A stretch of DNA of 64,000 nt from Myxococcus stipitatus (GTDB lineage: Bacteria > Myxococcota > Myxococcia > Myxococcales > Myxococcaceae), in assembly GCF_038561935.1 (NCBI RefSeq), contig NZ_CP102770.1, forward strand, positions 496,001 through 560,000, given 5' to 3'. Below, piece by piece: positions 45,055 to 53,473 of this stretch. The first letter of the stretch is position 1. Each line of letters opens with the position of its first letter. A model generated the notes under the pieces. The model was not told where the DNA came from and searched no databases. It was given only the letters and a program-made list of their open reading frames with translations. A program made the position numbers and the translations under genes.

Positions 45055-45573
45055 TCAAGCCGAGGCGCCAGGGCCGTTCGCCGCCCCGCGATGGTGGATC
45101 CGCTCGTAGAGGCCGATGAGATCCGCCTCGCCCAGGACATGGCCCTCCATGGCCTTCAGCAGGTCCGCGCGGGTGGGGCGCCCCAGGTCGGACAGCACGG
45201 TGTCCAGCGCATAGAGGCGGAAGAAGTACCGGTGCCGGCCGATGGGGGGCATGGGGCCGCCGTAGGCCTGCTGGCCGAAGTCATTCAGCCCCACGCGGGT
45301 CCCCGGCGGTAACGCATCCGGCCGAGCCCCCTCCGGCACCCCCTGGGCCCCAGGTGGGATGTTGTAGAGGACCTGGTGGCAGAAGATGCGCTGGGGGCGC
45401 TTGGGGTCGGGGGCGTCCGGGTCCTCGACGATGAGCGCCAGGCTCTTGGTGCCGGCGGGTGGGTTCTCCCAGTGCAGGGGTGGGGCGATGTCCTCGCCCT
45501 CGCCCGTGAAGGCGATGGGGATGAGGTCCCCGTCCTTGAAGCGGGGGGACGTCAGCACGAGCGGCTTGGGCAT
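45055..45573 (-). CDS. PEBP-family (YbhB/YbcL) protein
   Basis: A 172-aa phosphatidylethanolamine-binding-protein fold. PPLHWENPPAGTKSLALIVE, DPDAPDP, HQVLYNIPP and YGGPMPPIGRHRYFFRLYAL are the family signatures. Bacterial members have unclear roles; some bind ligands in the cytoplasm. ATG at 45573 has GGAGGA 5 nt upstream. The 330 bp between it and the atp operon hold no gene; they should contain the atp promoter, but no consensus could be fixed. Confidence 0.88.
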   Translation of the reverse strand: MPKPLVLTSPRFKDGDLIPIAFTGEGEDIAPPLHWENPPAGTKSLALIVEDPDAPDPKRPQRIFCHQVLYNIPPGAQGVPEGARPDALPPGTRVGLNDFGQQAYGGPMPPIGRHRYFFRLYALDTVLSDLGRPTRADLLKAMEGHVLGEADLIGLYERIHHRGAANGPGASA

Positions 45574-45903
45574 GGAGTCCTCCGAGAATCGGGATAGGAG
45601 CAAGCTGGCGACGCGCCTCGTCCGACACGAATGAGCACGCCCCCGGCCGGTGGAGCGCCGGGCACCTGGGGGACGGAGCGGGCGGGCGCCTGGCGTCGCC
45701 ACGGGGGCGCGCCAGGCGTCTCGCGCTGGAAGTGATAGCTGCGCTTGAGGGTGCCTCAACCCCCACTGGCGCCACCCCCTCCCGTGACACTGTAGCGGTT
45801 GCACCTTCCGCTCATTCGGTGTTAAGCGGCGCCCGCGCGTGCAGGGGTTGGATCGGGTGGCATGGAAATCCGAGGGTTTCCCAGGGTTTGGGGAGGCGTC
45901 CGA

Positions 45904-46164
45904 ATGGCGGCGAAGGAACCCCGGGAGCAATCGGATGGCAGCGAGCTGGGGACGACGGCTCGGCAGATGAGGGCGGCGCAGCCCTACATCAACGCGGTGT
46001 GGAAGCTGGTGGGCGGGGCGGTGGTGGGGGTGCTGGGAGGCTACTGGCTGGACCGGAAGCTGGGGTCGGGGCCGTGGTTGTTGGTGGGCTTGAGCTTCCT
46101 GGGTATCTGCGTGGGCTTCTACGGATTCCTCCGGGAGATGGCTCGACTGGGACGGCGCAAGTGA
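45904..46164 (+). CDS. AtpZ/AtpI-family protein
   Basis: An 86-aa protein with two transmembrane helices (LVGGAVVGVLGGYWLDRKLG and WLLVGLSFLGICVGFYGFLR) separated by the conserved DRKLGSGPW turn of AtpZ/AtpI proteins. These small proteins help assemble the c ring or support Mg2+ uptake for the F-ATPase. ATG at 45904 has GGGAGG 8 nt upstream. The stop overlaps the next gene's GTG start (GTGA). First gene of the F0 operon. Confidence 0.82.
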   Translation: MAAKEPREQSDGSELGTTARQMRAAQPYINAVWKLVGGAVVGVLGGYWLDRKLGSGPWLLVGLSFLGICVGFYGFLREMARLGRRK

Positions 46165-46568
46165 CGGGACGGGATGTCGAGGCGAAGGACCCGTTCAAGT
46201 CCCACGCGGGACTGGCGGCCGGGGTGATGGGGGTCGGCGGCGCGGTGGCGGGGCTGGTCCCGACGGTGGCGGAGACTCGGGCGTCGGCGCTGTGGGGCGT
46301 GGGGCTGGCGGCGGTGACGGGCGTGGTGGCGCTGCTGCTCAAGCGGCGGGCGATGAGGCAGGACCTCAAGGCGGCGTTGAAGGTGGTCGGGGTGGTGTTC
46401 GGCCTGAGGATGGTGGCGGTGCTGGTGGGGTTGGTGGGGCTGGTGTCGCGAGGAATGCCGCCGGTGCCGTTCGTCGCCGGCTTCTTCGGCGTCTACTTCG
46501 CGCTGCAATGGATTGAAGTGAGCTACGTGATGGCCGCGTCCAAGGGCGCGGCGGGCGGAGACGAGTGA
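46161..46568 (+). CDS. atpI: ATP synthase subunit I-like protein
   Basis: A 135-aa protein with four hydrophobic segments (GVMGVGGAVAGLVPTVAE, SALWGVGLAAVTGVVALLL, VGVVFGLRMVAVLVGLVGLV, FVAGFFGVYFALQWIEVSYV). Position and topology match AtpI, an assembly factor for the c ring. GTG start overlaps the upstream stop by 4 bases, and its stop overlaps the atpB ATG (TGATG). Sequence conservation of AtpI is low, so position carries much of the call. Confidence 0.7.
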   Translation: MTGRDVEAKDPFKSHAGLAAGVMGVGGAVAGLVPTVAETRASALWGVGLAAVTGVVALLLKRRAMRQDLKAALKVVGVVFGLRMVAVLVGLVGLVSRGMPPVPFVAGFFGVYFALQWIEVSYVMAASKGAAGGDE

Positions 46569-47590
46569 TGCGCAAGGCAATGGTGCTGTTCGCCAGTCTG
46601 TTCGTGGCCACCGCGTGGGCCTCCGAGTCGGGAGGTCACGGCGAGGGGCACGAGCCGAGTGTGCCGGATTACATCCTCCACCACGTCTCGGACACGAACG
46701 ACTTCGAGCTCGAAGTCCCCCTGAGCCAGCCCATCCACCTGGGCGCGATTCCGCCCATCCGCATCGGCAGCTGCGAGCCGGTGATGACGGAGCACGGGAT
46801 GGAGGCCCCGTCGGGCTGGTCCGGCCTGCTCCAGGGCTGCCTGGACCTCTCCATCACCAAGCACACGGTGATGATGTGGCTGGCGGCGGTGCTGCTCATG
46901 GGCACCCTGCTCATCTGGAGCAACCGCGACAAGACGAAGCTGGTGCCCCGCGGCACGGGCGCCAACCTCATCGAGATGCTGGTCCTCTTCGTCCGGGACG
47001 AGATGGCCATCAAGAACATCGGCAAGGAGGACGGCCCCCGCTACGTGCCGTACCTGCTCACCGCGTTCTTCTTCATCCTCGCCATGAACCTGCTGGGCCT
47101 GGTGCCCTGGATGGCCACCGCGACGGGCAACCTGGCGGTGACGGCGGGCCTCGCCATCTGCACGTTCATCGTCACGCAGGCGGCGGGCATCCGCTCCGCG
47201 GGCCTGGGCGGCTACCTGAAGCACCTGACGGGCGGGGTCCACTGGACGCTGTGGATCATCATGATTCCGGTGGAGATCCTGGGCCTGTTCACCAAGCCCT
47301 TCGCTCTCACGATGCGTCTGTTCGCCAACATGCTGGCGGGCCACATCGTCCTCTTCTTCCTCATCGGCCTCATCTTCATCCTCGGCCACCCCGCGGTCGC
47401 GGTCATCAGCGTGCCCTTCGCGTTCGCCATCTACCTGCTGGAGCTGTTCGTGGCCTTCGTGCAGGCGTACGTGTTCACGCTCCTGTCGGCGCTGTTCATC
47501 GGCATGGCGGTGGCCACCGGTCACCACCACGATGACCACGGCCACGCCGAGGGCGGCCACAGCCACGACCACGGCAAGGCGCACGCCTAG
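46568..47590 (+). CDS. atpB: F0 ATP synthase subunit a
   Basis: A 340-aa protein. It has a signal-like N terminus (MVLFASLFVATAWASE) and an 80-residue periplasmic extension before the membrane domain. The conserved helix LFTKPFALTMRLFANMLAGH carries the essential Arg that faces the c ring, and the last helix is LFVAFVQAYVFTLLSALFIG. Together with subunit c it forms the proton half-channels. The C terminus ends in a His/Asp-rich tail (GHHHDDHGHAEGG). An alternative GTG start lies 3 bases upstream. Confidence 0.93.
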   Translation: MRKAMVLFASLFVATAWASESGGHGEGHEPSVPDYILHHVSDTNDFELEVPLSQPIHLGAIPPIRIGSCEPVMTEHGMEAPSGWSGLLQGCLDLSITKHTVMMWLAAVLLMGTLLIWSNRDKTKLVPRGTGANLIEMLVLFVRDEMAIKNIGKEDGPRYVPYLLTAFFFILAMNLLGLVPWMATATGNLAVTAGLAICTFIVTQAAGIRSAGLGGYLKHLTGGVHWTLWIIMIPVEILGLFTKPFALTMRLFANMLAGHIVLFFLIGLIFILGHPAVAVISVPFAFAIYLLELFVAFVQAYVFTLLSALFIGMAVATGHHHDDHGHAEGGHSHDHGKAHA

Positions 47591-47607
47591 GCCCACGACG
47601 AATTGAC

Positions 47608-47664
47608 GGGGCGCGGTCCGTACCGGCGCCCCGGTTGAGTACCTGGCGATTCGAAAGGTCGCCA
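47608..47664 (+). promoter_or_regulatory. two stem-loops between atpB and atpE
   Basis: GGGGCGC (47608-47614) pairs with GCGCCCC (47626-47632), and TGGCGA (47644-47649) pairs with TCGCCA (47659-47664). Neither is followed by a T run, so they look like RNA processing or stability elements rather than terminators. Subunit c is needed in about tenfold excess, which such elements could support. Confidence 0.4.
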
Positions 47665-47734
47665 GAGGTAGTCCTGAAGGGCATCACGACCCCCCCACAA
47701 GCGGGTCCTTCGCTACGAAAAGAGAAGCACCGCC

Positions 47735-47965
47735 ATGACCAACCTCGCTCTTGCCTTCCTCGCCGCCGGCCTCGGTGCCGGTCTCTCCATCATCGGCGCC
47801 GCCCTCGGCATCGGTAAGCTCGCCGCCGCCGCCATGGACGCGACGGGCCGTCAGCCTGCCGCCGGTGGCGACATCCGCACCACGATGATCATCGCCGCGG
47901 CCCTCATCGAAGGCGCCACGCTGTTCGCGCTGGTCGTCTGCGTGCTTCTGGCCGTCAAGGCGTAA
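47735..47965 (+). CDS. atpE: F0 ATP synthase subunit c
   Basis: A 76-aa hairpin of two transmembrane helices, ALAFLAAGLGAGLSIIGAAL and TTMIIAAALIEGATLFALVV. The ion-carrying Glu is in LIEGATLF and the polar loop is DATGRQPAAGGD. The glycine-rich first helix is typical. No Na+-type ES/ET motif is seen after the Glu, so proton coupling is likely. Separated from atpB by 144 bp containing two stem-loops. Confidence 0.95.
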   Translation: MTNLALAFLAAGLGAGLSIIGAALGIGKLAAAAMDATGRQPAAGGDIRTTMIIAAALIEGATLFALVVCVLLAVKA

Positions 47966-48084
47966 CGCCTTTCCGTAGGAAGCCTGGAGCGCGCCGGTCC
48001 TTGCCTCGTGCAGGTGTCGGCGCCTCCTGGTGGTAGAACCCGAGACTTTCCGCCGTCTGACTCCCTCACGCCGGACACGCCGCC

Positions 48085-48633
48085 ATGTTCCTGCCCTCCG
48101 TCCTCGCCGCCAGCAACCTCGTGAGCGTCCAGCCGGGCCTCATCTTCTGGACCCTCGTCACCTTCGTCATCGTCTTCTTCGTCCTGAAGTCGAAGGCGTG
48201 GGGCCCCATCCTCCAGCTCGTCGAGGAGCGTGAGAAGCAGATTTCGGCCGCCGTGGAGAGCGCCAAGCGTGAGCGCGCCGAGGCCGAGAAGCTGCTGGCC
48301 GACCAGAAGACGGCCATCGCGGAGGCCCGCCGTCAGGCCGCCGACGAGACGCGCCGCAACCAGCAGGAGATGGAGAAGTTCCGCGAGGAGCTGATGGCCA
48401 AGAGCCGCAAGGAGGCCGAGGAGCTCAAGCTCAGCGCGCGTCGTGAAATCGACGAGCAGAAGGCCAAGGCCATCGCCGAGGTTCGCGCCATGGCCGTCGA
48501 CCTGGCTATGGAGGCGGCGGGCAAGCTCATCAACGAGCGCATGGACGACAGCAAGCACCGCGCGCTGGCCGAGCAGTTCGTGCAGAGCCTTCCGCTGAGC
48601 GGCGCCAACACCGGCGCGCGTCGGTCGGCCTAG
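48085..48633 (+). CDS. atpF: F0 ATP synthase subunit b
   Basis: A 182-aa protein: one N-terminal membrane helix (LIFWTLVTFVIVFFVLKSKA) and a long charged coiled coil (REKQISAAVESAKRERAEAE through ARREIDEQKAKAIAEVRAMA), the peripheral stalk. Unlike most operons, no delta, alpha, gamma, beta or epsilon genes follow; the next gene is ychF. The F1 genes must lie elsewhere. Confidence 0.93.
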   Translation: MFLPSVLAASNLVSVQPGLIFWTLVTFVIVFFVLKSKAWGPILQLVEEREKQISAAVESAKRERAEAEKLLADQKTAIAEARRQAADETRRNQQEMEKFREELMAKSRKEAEELKLSARREIDEQKAKAIAEVRAMAVDLAMEAAGKLINERMDDSKHRALAEQFVQSLPLSGANTGARRSA

Positions 48634-48681
48634 CTTTTTGGGGAAGCGCGCCCCACGGCGCGTTTGTTCCAGGGAATCACC

Positions 48682-49791
48682 ATGGGTCTATCCATCGGAA
48701 TCGTCGGGCTGCCCAACGTGGGCAAGTCCACCCTGTTCAACGCGCTGTCGGCCGCGGGCGCGCAGGCGGCCAACTACCCCTTCTGCACCATCGAGCCCAA
48801 CGTGGGCGTGGTGCCCGTGCCGGATGAGCGGCTGGACAAGCTGTCCGCGCTCATCAAGCCGCTGAAGAAGGTCCCCACGTCGCTGGAGTTCGTGGACATC
48901 GCGGGCCTGGTGCGCGGCGCCTCCAAGGGCGAGGGCCTGGGCAACCAGTTCCTGGGCAACATCCGCCAGGTGGACGCGGTGCTGCACGTGCTGCGCTGCT
49001 TCGAGGACGACAACGTCACCCACGTCGAGGGCGGGGTGAATCCGGTGAGGGACCGGGACGTGGTCGACACGGAGCTGTGCCTCAAGGACCTGGAGACGGT
49101 GGAGAAGCGCCGCGAGCGCTCCTTGAAGAACACGAAGATGGGCGGCAAGGCCGGTGACGAGGCCAAGGCCGAGGTCGCGCTGCTGGACCGCGTGAAGGCG
49201 GGCCTGGACTCGGGCCTGACGGTGCGCGCGCAGAAGCTGACCGAGGAGGAGAAGGCCGTCATCCACGACCTCTTCCTGCTGACGGACAAGCCCGTGCTGT
49301 ACGTGGCCAACATCGGCGAGGGCGAGATTGGCAAGGAAGACGCCAACAAGCACGTCGCGGCGGTGCGGGAGATGGCCGCGAAGGAGGGCTTCGAGGTGGT
49401 GGTGCTCGCCGCGGCGCTGGAGTCTGAAATCCAGCAGCTTCCCGAGAGCGAGCGCCCGGGCTTCCTGGAGAGCGCGGGGCTGAAGGAGCCGGGTCTGCAC
49501 AAGGTGGTGCGGGCGGGCTACAAGCTCTTGGGCCTGTGGACGTACTTCACCGTGGGCGAGCAGGAGTGCCGCGCGTGGACCATCCACCAGGGCTACAAGG
49601 CGCCGCAGGCGGCGGGCGTCATCCACTCGGACTTCGAGCGCGGCTTCATCAAGGCCGAGGTGATGCGCTGGGAGGACCTGGTGAAGCTGGGCAGTGAGTC
49701 CGCGGTGAAGGAGAAGGGGCTCCTGCGGATGGAAGGCAAGGAGTACGTGGTGCAGGACGGCGACTGCATGCACTTCCGCTTCAACGTGTGA
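48682..49791 (+). CDS. ychF: redox-regulated ATPase YchF (Obg-like)
   Basis: A 369-aa OBG-family P-loop protein. G1 GIVGLPNVGKSTLFNALSAA, G3 FVDIAGLVRGASKGEGLGNQ and NIGEGEIGK (with N instead of NKxD at the G4 region) fit YchF, which prefers ATP over GTP. A coiled-coil insertion lies near residues 130-200 and the C-terminal TGS domain contains CRAWTIHQGYKAPQAAGVIH. It binds ribosomes and affects stress responses. ATG at 48682 has AGGGA upstream. Confidence 0.95.
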   Translation: MGLSIGIVGLPNVGKSTLFNALSAAGAQAANYPFCTIEPNVGVVPVPDERLDKLSALIKPLKKVPTSLEFVDIAGLVRGASKGEGLGNQFLGNIRQVDAVLHVLRCFEDDNVTHVEGGVNPVRDRDVVDTELCLKDLETVEKRRERSLKNTKMGGKAGDEAKAEVALLDRVKAGLDSGLTVRAQKLTEEEKAVIHDLFLLTDKPVLYVANIGEGEIGKEDANKHVAAVREMAAKEGFEVVVLAAALESEIQQLPESERPGFLESAGLKEPGLHKVVRAGYKLLGLWTYFTVGEQECRAWTIHQGYKAPQAAGVIHSDFERGFIKAEVMRWEDLVKLGSESAVKEKGLLRMEGKEYVVQDGDCMHFRFNV

Positions 49792-49890
49792 CGGTGGCGG
49801 CCCTGGAGGGCCGCGAGTCGGGTGTACCGCGCGGGCGCGTTCTGGAGGGCCAATGGGCCTTCCGGGAGCGCCCGCGAGGCGTTTGGGGGT

Positions 49891-50223
49891 TCAGAGGCTG
49901 ATGCGGGGGCCGCGCAAGGCGGCGAAGACCCAGAGGCCGATGCCGGCGAGCGTGAGGAAGGTGGTGAAGATGGCGGCGCGGCGGGCGCGCTCGACGTTCT
50001 CCGTCTGCCGGGAGGCGTAGAGCCACATGCCTCCGACGCGCAGGCCGGCGAAGACGGCGAGCAGGACGCCGCCGATGAGGGGCCAGCCGCTGGTGCGGGT
50101 GATGAGGACGACCCAGGCGGCGACGAAGGCGAGGTTGCCCGCGAAGGCGGCGATGGCGAGACGGGGATAGGTGCGTCGAGGGTCCACGGCGCGCAGTGTC
50201 CACGCCGAGGGGGCCTCCGCCAA
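49891..50223 (-). CDS. small membrane protein, three helices
   Basis: A 110-aa protein with hydrophobic segments AIAAFAGNLAFVAAWVVLIT, WPLIGGVLLAVFAGLRVGG and IFTTFLTLAGIGLWVFAAL. Start is probably TTG 50223; an internal GTG (GTGGACCCTCG) would give a form about 13 residues shorter. No family is recognised. Convergent with ychF, 99 bp apart. Confidence 0.45.
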   Translation of the reverse strand: MAEAPSAWTLRAVDPRRTYPRLAIAAFAGNLAFVAAWVVLITRTSGWPLIGGVLLAVFAGLRVGGMWLYASRQTENVERARRAAIFTTFLTLAGIGLWVFAALRGPRISL

Positions 50224-50302
50224 CCAGAGAGTGTCTGGGTTGGCGGGAAGGTGACAGCGACGTCCTGGGCGGGCACCGGGGACTCAGGTGCCCGGGAGGG
50301 GC

Positions 50303-51622
50303 TCAGTCCTTCCGGGTGACGCCGGAGAACTCGCGGGCGAGGCGCTCCAGGGCGGCCTGGCTCTCGCGGGCGTAGCGGGCGGTGATGCCCTTCTGGACGC
50401 TCTTGGAGCTGCTGGAGAAGTGCACCAGCTCTCCGGCTTTGTTCTTCCGGCCGCGCTCCGCGTAGATGCCGCTGATGAGGTCCGCGTCGCTCACGGTGGA
50501 GGGATGGCGGCCCTTGAGCGCGGCGCTGATGATGGAGTCGACCGCCTTCTTGCCGTGCTGCACGGAGGCGGACCAGGCCACATCGCGCAGGGCCTGCGAG
50601 CGCGTGTTCAGGTCCAGGCCGACGTTGTTGCGGACCTCGGAGGCGCTGACGTTGTAGTGAGTGCGCTGGATGTAGTCGTGCTGGGCCTTGTCGAAGCCCT
50701 TGGGGTCCAGGGCGGCCAGGTCCTTCCAGGCCTTGGAGAACTCCTCGGTGCCGGGCGTCAGGCCGTCGAGGCTCGCGTGGTAGCTCGGGTGGGTGGTCTT
50801 GAGCGAGTTGACGAAGGCCTTCGCCGAGCCGTTGTTGGAGGCGAATTGATAGGAGCCGTAGGAGACGCCGCCGTGGTCACCCTTGCCGGTGGAGACGGTG
50901 CCAGGGCCCTTCGCCTCTTCCTTGCGGCTCAGGCCGCCGAGGGTCTCGTAGTCGCGCTGGAAGGCGCGGGGCGTGCCGAGGGCGTTCGTGTTCTGCGTGA
51001 AGGACTGGGCGGGGCCGATGGACTTGCCGCCGATGGTGCGCGTGGTGACGCGAGGGGCGGACAGCGAGGCCGCGGGCGTCTTGGAGAAGTCCGCGCTGTC
51101 CATGAAGGAGCTGCTCATCATGCGCGAGTTGACCGTGGGAGTCGTCTGCCGGGTCTTCGCGGTGTAGCCGCCCTTGACGTCCTGGACGCCGACAGTCTTC
51201 GACTTCACGGAGGTATAGGTGTCGCGGGGACCGACGCGCGTGGAGAAGCTCTGGGTCACCCCCATGGGGGTGTTGCTCAGGGTGCGCGAGGACGTCGTCG
51301 GCTTGCCGAGGGAGTGCCCGGCGGCGAAGGACGAGGACGCCATGGACGTGGGGCTCAGGGCCCGCGCGGAGAAGGTGTCCTTGTTGGGGCGAGGCGTCGG
51401 GGTGGGGACGTTGCTCGGGAGGCTCACCGACTTGGTGGTCGCGGCCTTGGTGTTGGTCGCCTTGGACGTCGCGGCCTTGGTGTTGGAGGCCTTGGTGTTG
51501 GAGGCCTTGGTGCTGGTGGACGACTTGCTGCTCGAGGACTTGCTGCTCGTGCTCCGGCTGCTGGAGGAGCGACTGGAGCTACTCGAGGAACGGCTCGAAC
51601 CGCTGGTGGACCCGACACCCAT
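50303..51622 (-). CDS. lysozyme-like protein with Ser/Thr/Lys repeat N terminus
   Basis: A 439-aa protein. The first 65 residues are low complexity, with repeats such as SSSSRSSSSRSTSSKSSSSK and KASNTKASNTKAATSKATNT. A middle Ser/Thr-rich linker follows. The last 200 residues (GTVSTGKGDHGGVSYGSYQF, SLKTTHPSYHASLDGLTPGT, QALRDVAWSASVQHGKKAVD, LISGIYAERG) match the lysozyme-like domain seen in VgrG-related and phage tail-associated proteins that bind or cut peptidoglycan. There is no signal peptide, so export may use a specialised system. Enzyme activity is inferred. Confidence 0.6.
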   Translation of the reverse strand: MGVGSTSGSSRSSSSSSRSSSSRSTSSKSSSSKSSTSTKASNTKASNTKAATSKATNTKAATTKSVSLPSNVPTPTPRPNKDTFSARALSPTSMASSSFAAGHSLGKPTTSSRTLSNTPMGVTQSFSTRVGPRDTYTSVKSKTVGVQDVKGGYTAKTRQTTPTVNSRMMSSSFMDSADFSKTPAASLSAPRVTTRTIGGKSIGPAQSFTQNTNALGTPRAFQRDYETLGGLSRKEEAKGPGTVSTGKGDHGGVSYGSYQFASNNGSAKAFVNSLKTTHPSYHASLDGLTPGTEEFSKAWKDLAALDPKGFDKAQHDYIQRTHYNVSASEVRNNVGLDLNTRSQALRDVAWSASVQHGKKAVDSIISAALKGRHPSTVSDADLISGIYAERGRKNKAGELVHFSSSSKSVQKGITARYARESQAALERLAREFSGVTRKD

Positions 51623-51758
51623 GTGCAGCTCTCAGATGACGGACAAGGACGCTCGAGGTCCCTCGTGACACAGGCCCGATGCCGCAGTCCGTCATGGCGT
51701 ACAGCTCGGGTCATGAGGGTTATCGGCCCAGGTGGGACAATAGTTTCCGGGTAGCCGG

Positions 51759-51917
51759 CTATTTCATTTCCAGGAGTTCGATACGTACACCGTGTTTCTC
51801 CGCGAGCTGCCCGAGCTTCGGGGCGATATCCGTGTGCCGCCACGAGGATGCGGTCGTGATGCGCAGGACCGCCAACCCGAAAGTGCTCGGGGTGGCGGGA
51901 AGGCAACCGCCGTGAAG
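51759..51917 (-). pseudogene. 3' remnant of an unknown gene
   Basis: Directly after the stop of the 51918 gene, in the same frame, there are 52 codons ending in TAG. They read HGGCLPATPSTFGLAVLRIT, then HTDIAPKLGQLAEKHGVRIE and LLEMK. The sequence looks like a real globular C terminus but has no start codon or RBS. It may be the end of a toxin or endonuclease gene. The remaining 295 bp between the flanking genes show nothing else. Confidence 0.35.
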
Positions 51918-52634
51918 CTATGGCCTGTTGTCTCTCTGCGCCTCATCAATTGGGGACACGCGCTCCTGCCGAATCAGGCGTTTCGTGGCGGCCCCCGATG
52001 ATGATTTTGAATCTGGGCAGGCAGACTCGTCCCAGGCGCAGCCAGACTGGGGGAAGGTATCCCCGCAGTCAATGCTGAGTGAGTCAAAGAAAGCCTTTGA
52101 CTCAGGGAATGGGTCTGTTTCGCGCGAGACCTTTTGCAGCATGACGACGCCGCTTCCGATGGCAATGAACCTGTTTTCAATTCGGATGTCATCTGTGATG
52201 AACGAGACCCGCTGCCCTATCCATCTCCCGGGCAGCGGTGTGACCTCGGCGCCTGGTTCGGAGTGCGAAAGAAATATGCTGGCAAACAGTGTGGCGAGCT
52301 TGTCTTCGGGCATGCACTCCGAAAGGACTCCAGGGAGCCAATATAAACTCAGAGACCTTTCATCTGGTCCATACCAGGCACATGCCACAAGGGGGGCTGG
52401 TTTGGAATGTTGTGGTTCCAGATATCCGCAGGGTTGCCTCGTTGCTTGTTTGCCGGTGTTCTCGTCTTTGAGTAATGACTCAGGTGCCAGTATGTTGATG
52501 CCTGGCGCGGTCTCGATCCGTTTTAGTTCCCCTGGTTCAGGCCACGAGATGGGATGTCGCAAGCGCTGGGTGCATGCGCATGTTGATATGGAGAATCCGA
52601 GAATCGCAATCAAGGCGAGCGGTCTTCTGGACAT
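51918..52634 (-). CDS. lipoprotein, unknown function
   Basis: A 238-aa protein with signal LALIAILGFSISTCACTQ and a lipobox cysteine. The mature domain is an alpha/beta mix with two closely spaced Cys in CGDTFPQSGCAWDESACPD. Base composition and codon use are visibly richer in A and T than in genes upstream, a sign of transfer. No family is recognised. Start at 52634 chosen over 52658 because it sets the signal at the N terminus. Confidence 0.5.
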   Translation of the reverse strand: MSRRPLALIAILGFSISTCACTQRLRHPISWPEPGELKRIETAPGINILAPESLLKDENTGKQATRQPCGYLEPQHSKPAPLVACAWYGPDERSLSLYWLPGVLSECMPEDKLATLFASIFLSHSEPGAEVTPLPGRWIGQRVSFITDDIRIENRFIAIGSGVVMLQKVSRETDPFPESKAFFDSLSIDCGDTFPQSGCAWDESACPDSKSSSGAATKRLIRQERVSPIDEAQRDNRP

Positions 52635-52805
52635 TTCAAGCCCTATGTTACGGAACAATGATGTCCCAGTTTATCTGGCTTTCGGTTTGGAGGGGCTCCT
52701 GACTGTTTTTGCCGCCCTGCATGCGGAATACGTCGCCGTGGCCATTCATTTTCAAGCCGACAAGAGGACGACGTTCCTTCCCTTCCTGAATAGGTTCTCA
52801 GCGAA

Positions 52806-53021
52806 TCACTGAAGCTCCTTCGGCTTCAGCTCTGGGGGCTCGCTGTACAGCGGGTTCATGATTTCGAGCAGCATGGTGGAGAGGAGCTTCGAAACGGCAT
52901 CGCGGTAGCGAAGGAACTCATCCTCCGTCTCATTCTCCTTCATGACTCGGACCGAGGTACCGAGTTGGTCGCCGATGGAAACCATCAGGTCGGAAACTTG
53001 GCGAGCTGTGTCTCGTGTCAT
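52806..53021 (-). CDS. small helical protein
   Basis: A 71-aa protein: MTRDTARQVSDLMVSIGDQL then DEFLRYRDAVSKLLSTMLLE and IMNPLYSEPPELK. It is predicted all-helical and acidic. AAGGAAAATTCTG precedes the ATG. The size and setting would suit an antitoxin or immunity protein, but nothing else supports that. Confidence 0.45.
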   Translation of the reverse strand: MTRDTARQVSDLMVSIGDQLGTSVRVMKENETEDEFLRYRDAVSKLLSTMLLEIMNPLYSEPPELKPKELQ

Positions 53022-53083
53022 CAGAATTTTCCTTGCGTGCAGTCGTTTGCTCTAGACAGGCATTTACGCTGTTCCAGATCGAC

Positions 53084-53458
53084 TCATGGGCTTGTTGACG
53101 GCGGTGTCTGCGTGAATTGGCAGGACTTGAGGGTTGAGTGCTGGCCGGATTCCATGCGCACGATGGAAACAACTCTGTCGCCGTCACGTGCGATGCAGAC
53201 GGCTGTGTCCCCATAGACGCTGCAGGTGTTCGAGCAAATCTCGACGGTAAAGAATGATTGATCCGAGCGGCAAGGCCCCTTGGGGAGCTCACCTGTAGCG
53301 CAGGGTGGCCCGCATCGCGCGACGACGGATGGGAGCGAGTCACCGATGGCAACGCGACAATTCTTCCCGGTCGCGGTGGGGATGCTCTCGGCCCGAGTGC
53401 AGGCAGCGGCGAGTGCTACAGTGAATACGAGGATGACTCGATGGCTGAAGATCTTCAT
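53084..53458 (-). CDS. small lipoprotein
   Basis: A 124-aa protein with signal HRVILVFTVALAAACTRAES (lipobox AAC). The mature domain has about nine cysteines, for example CRVAIGDSLPSVVARCGPPC and VEICSNTCSVYGDTAVC; the last resembles a periplasmic SmpA/OmlA-like repeat (GDSLPSVVARCGPP) but this is weak. Encoded 15 bp downstream of the next gene's stop on the same strand. Confidence 0.5.
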   Translation of the reverse strand: MKIFSHRVILVFTVALAAACTRAESIPTATGKNCRVAIGDSLPSVVARCGPPCATGELPKGPCRSDQSFFTVEICSNTCSVYGDTAVCIARDGDRVVSIVRMESGQHSTLKSCQFTQTPPSTSP

Positions 53459-53473
53459 GGGCAGGAAAGGGGC

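Noticed and set aside
49793-49825. CGGCCCT-AGGGCCG hairpin after ychF as a terminator
   Set aside because: No T run follows, so it cannot be supported as rho-independent.
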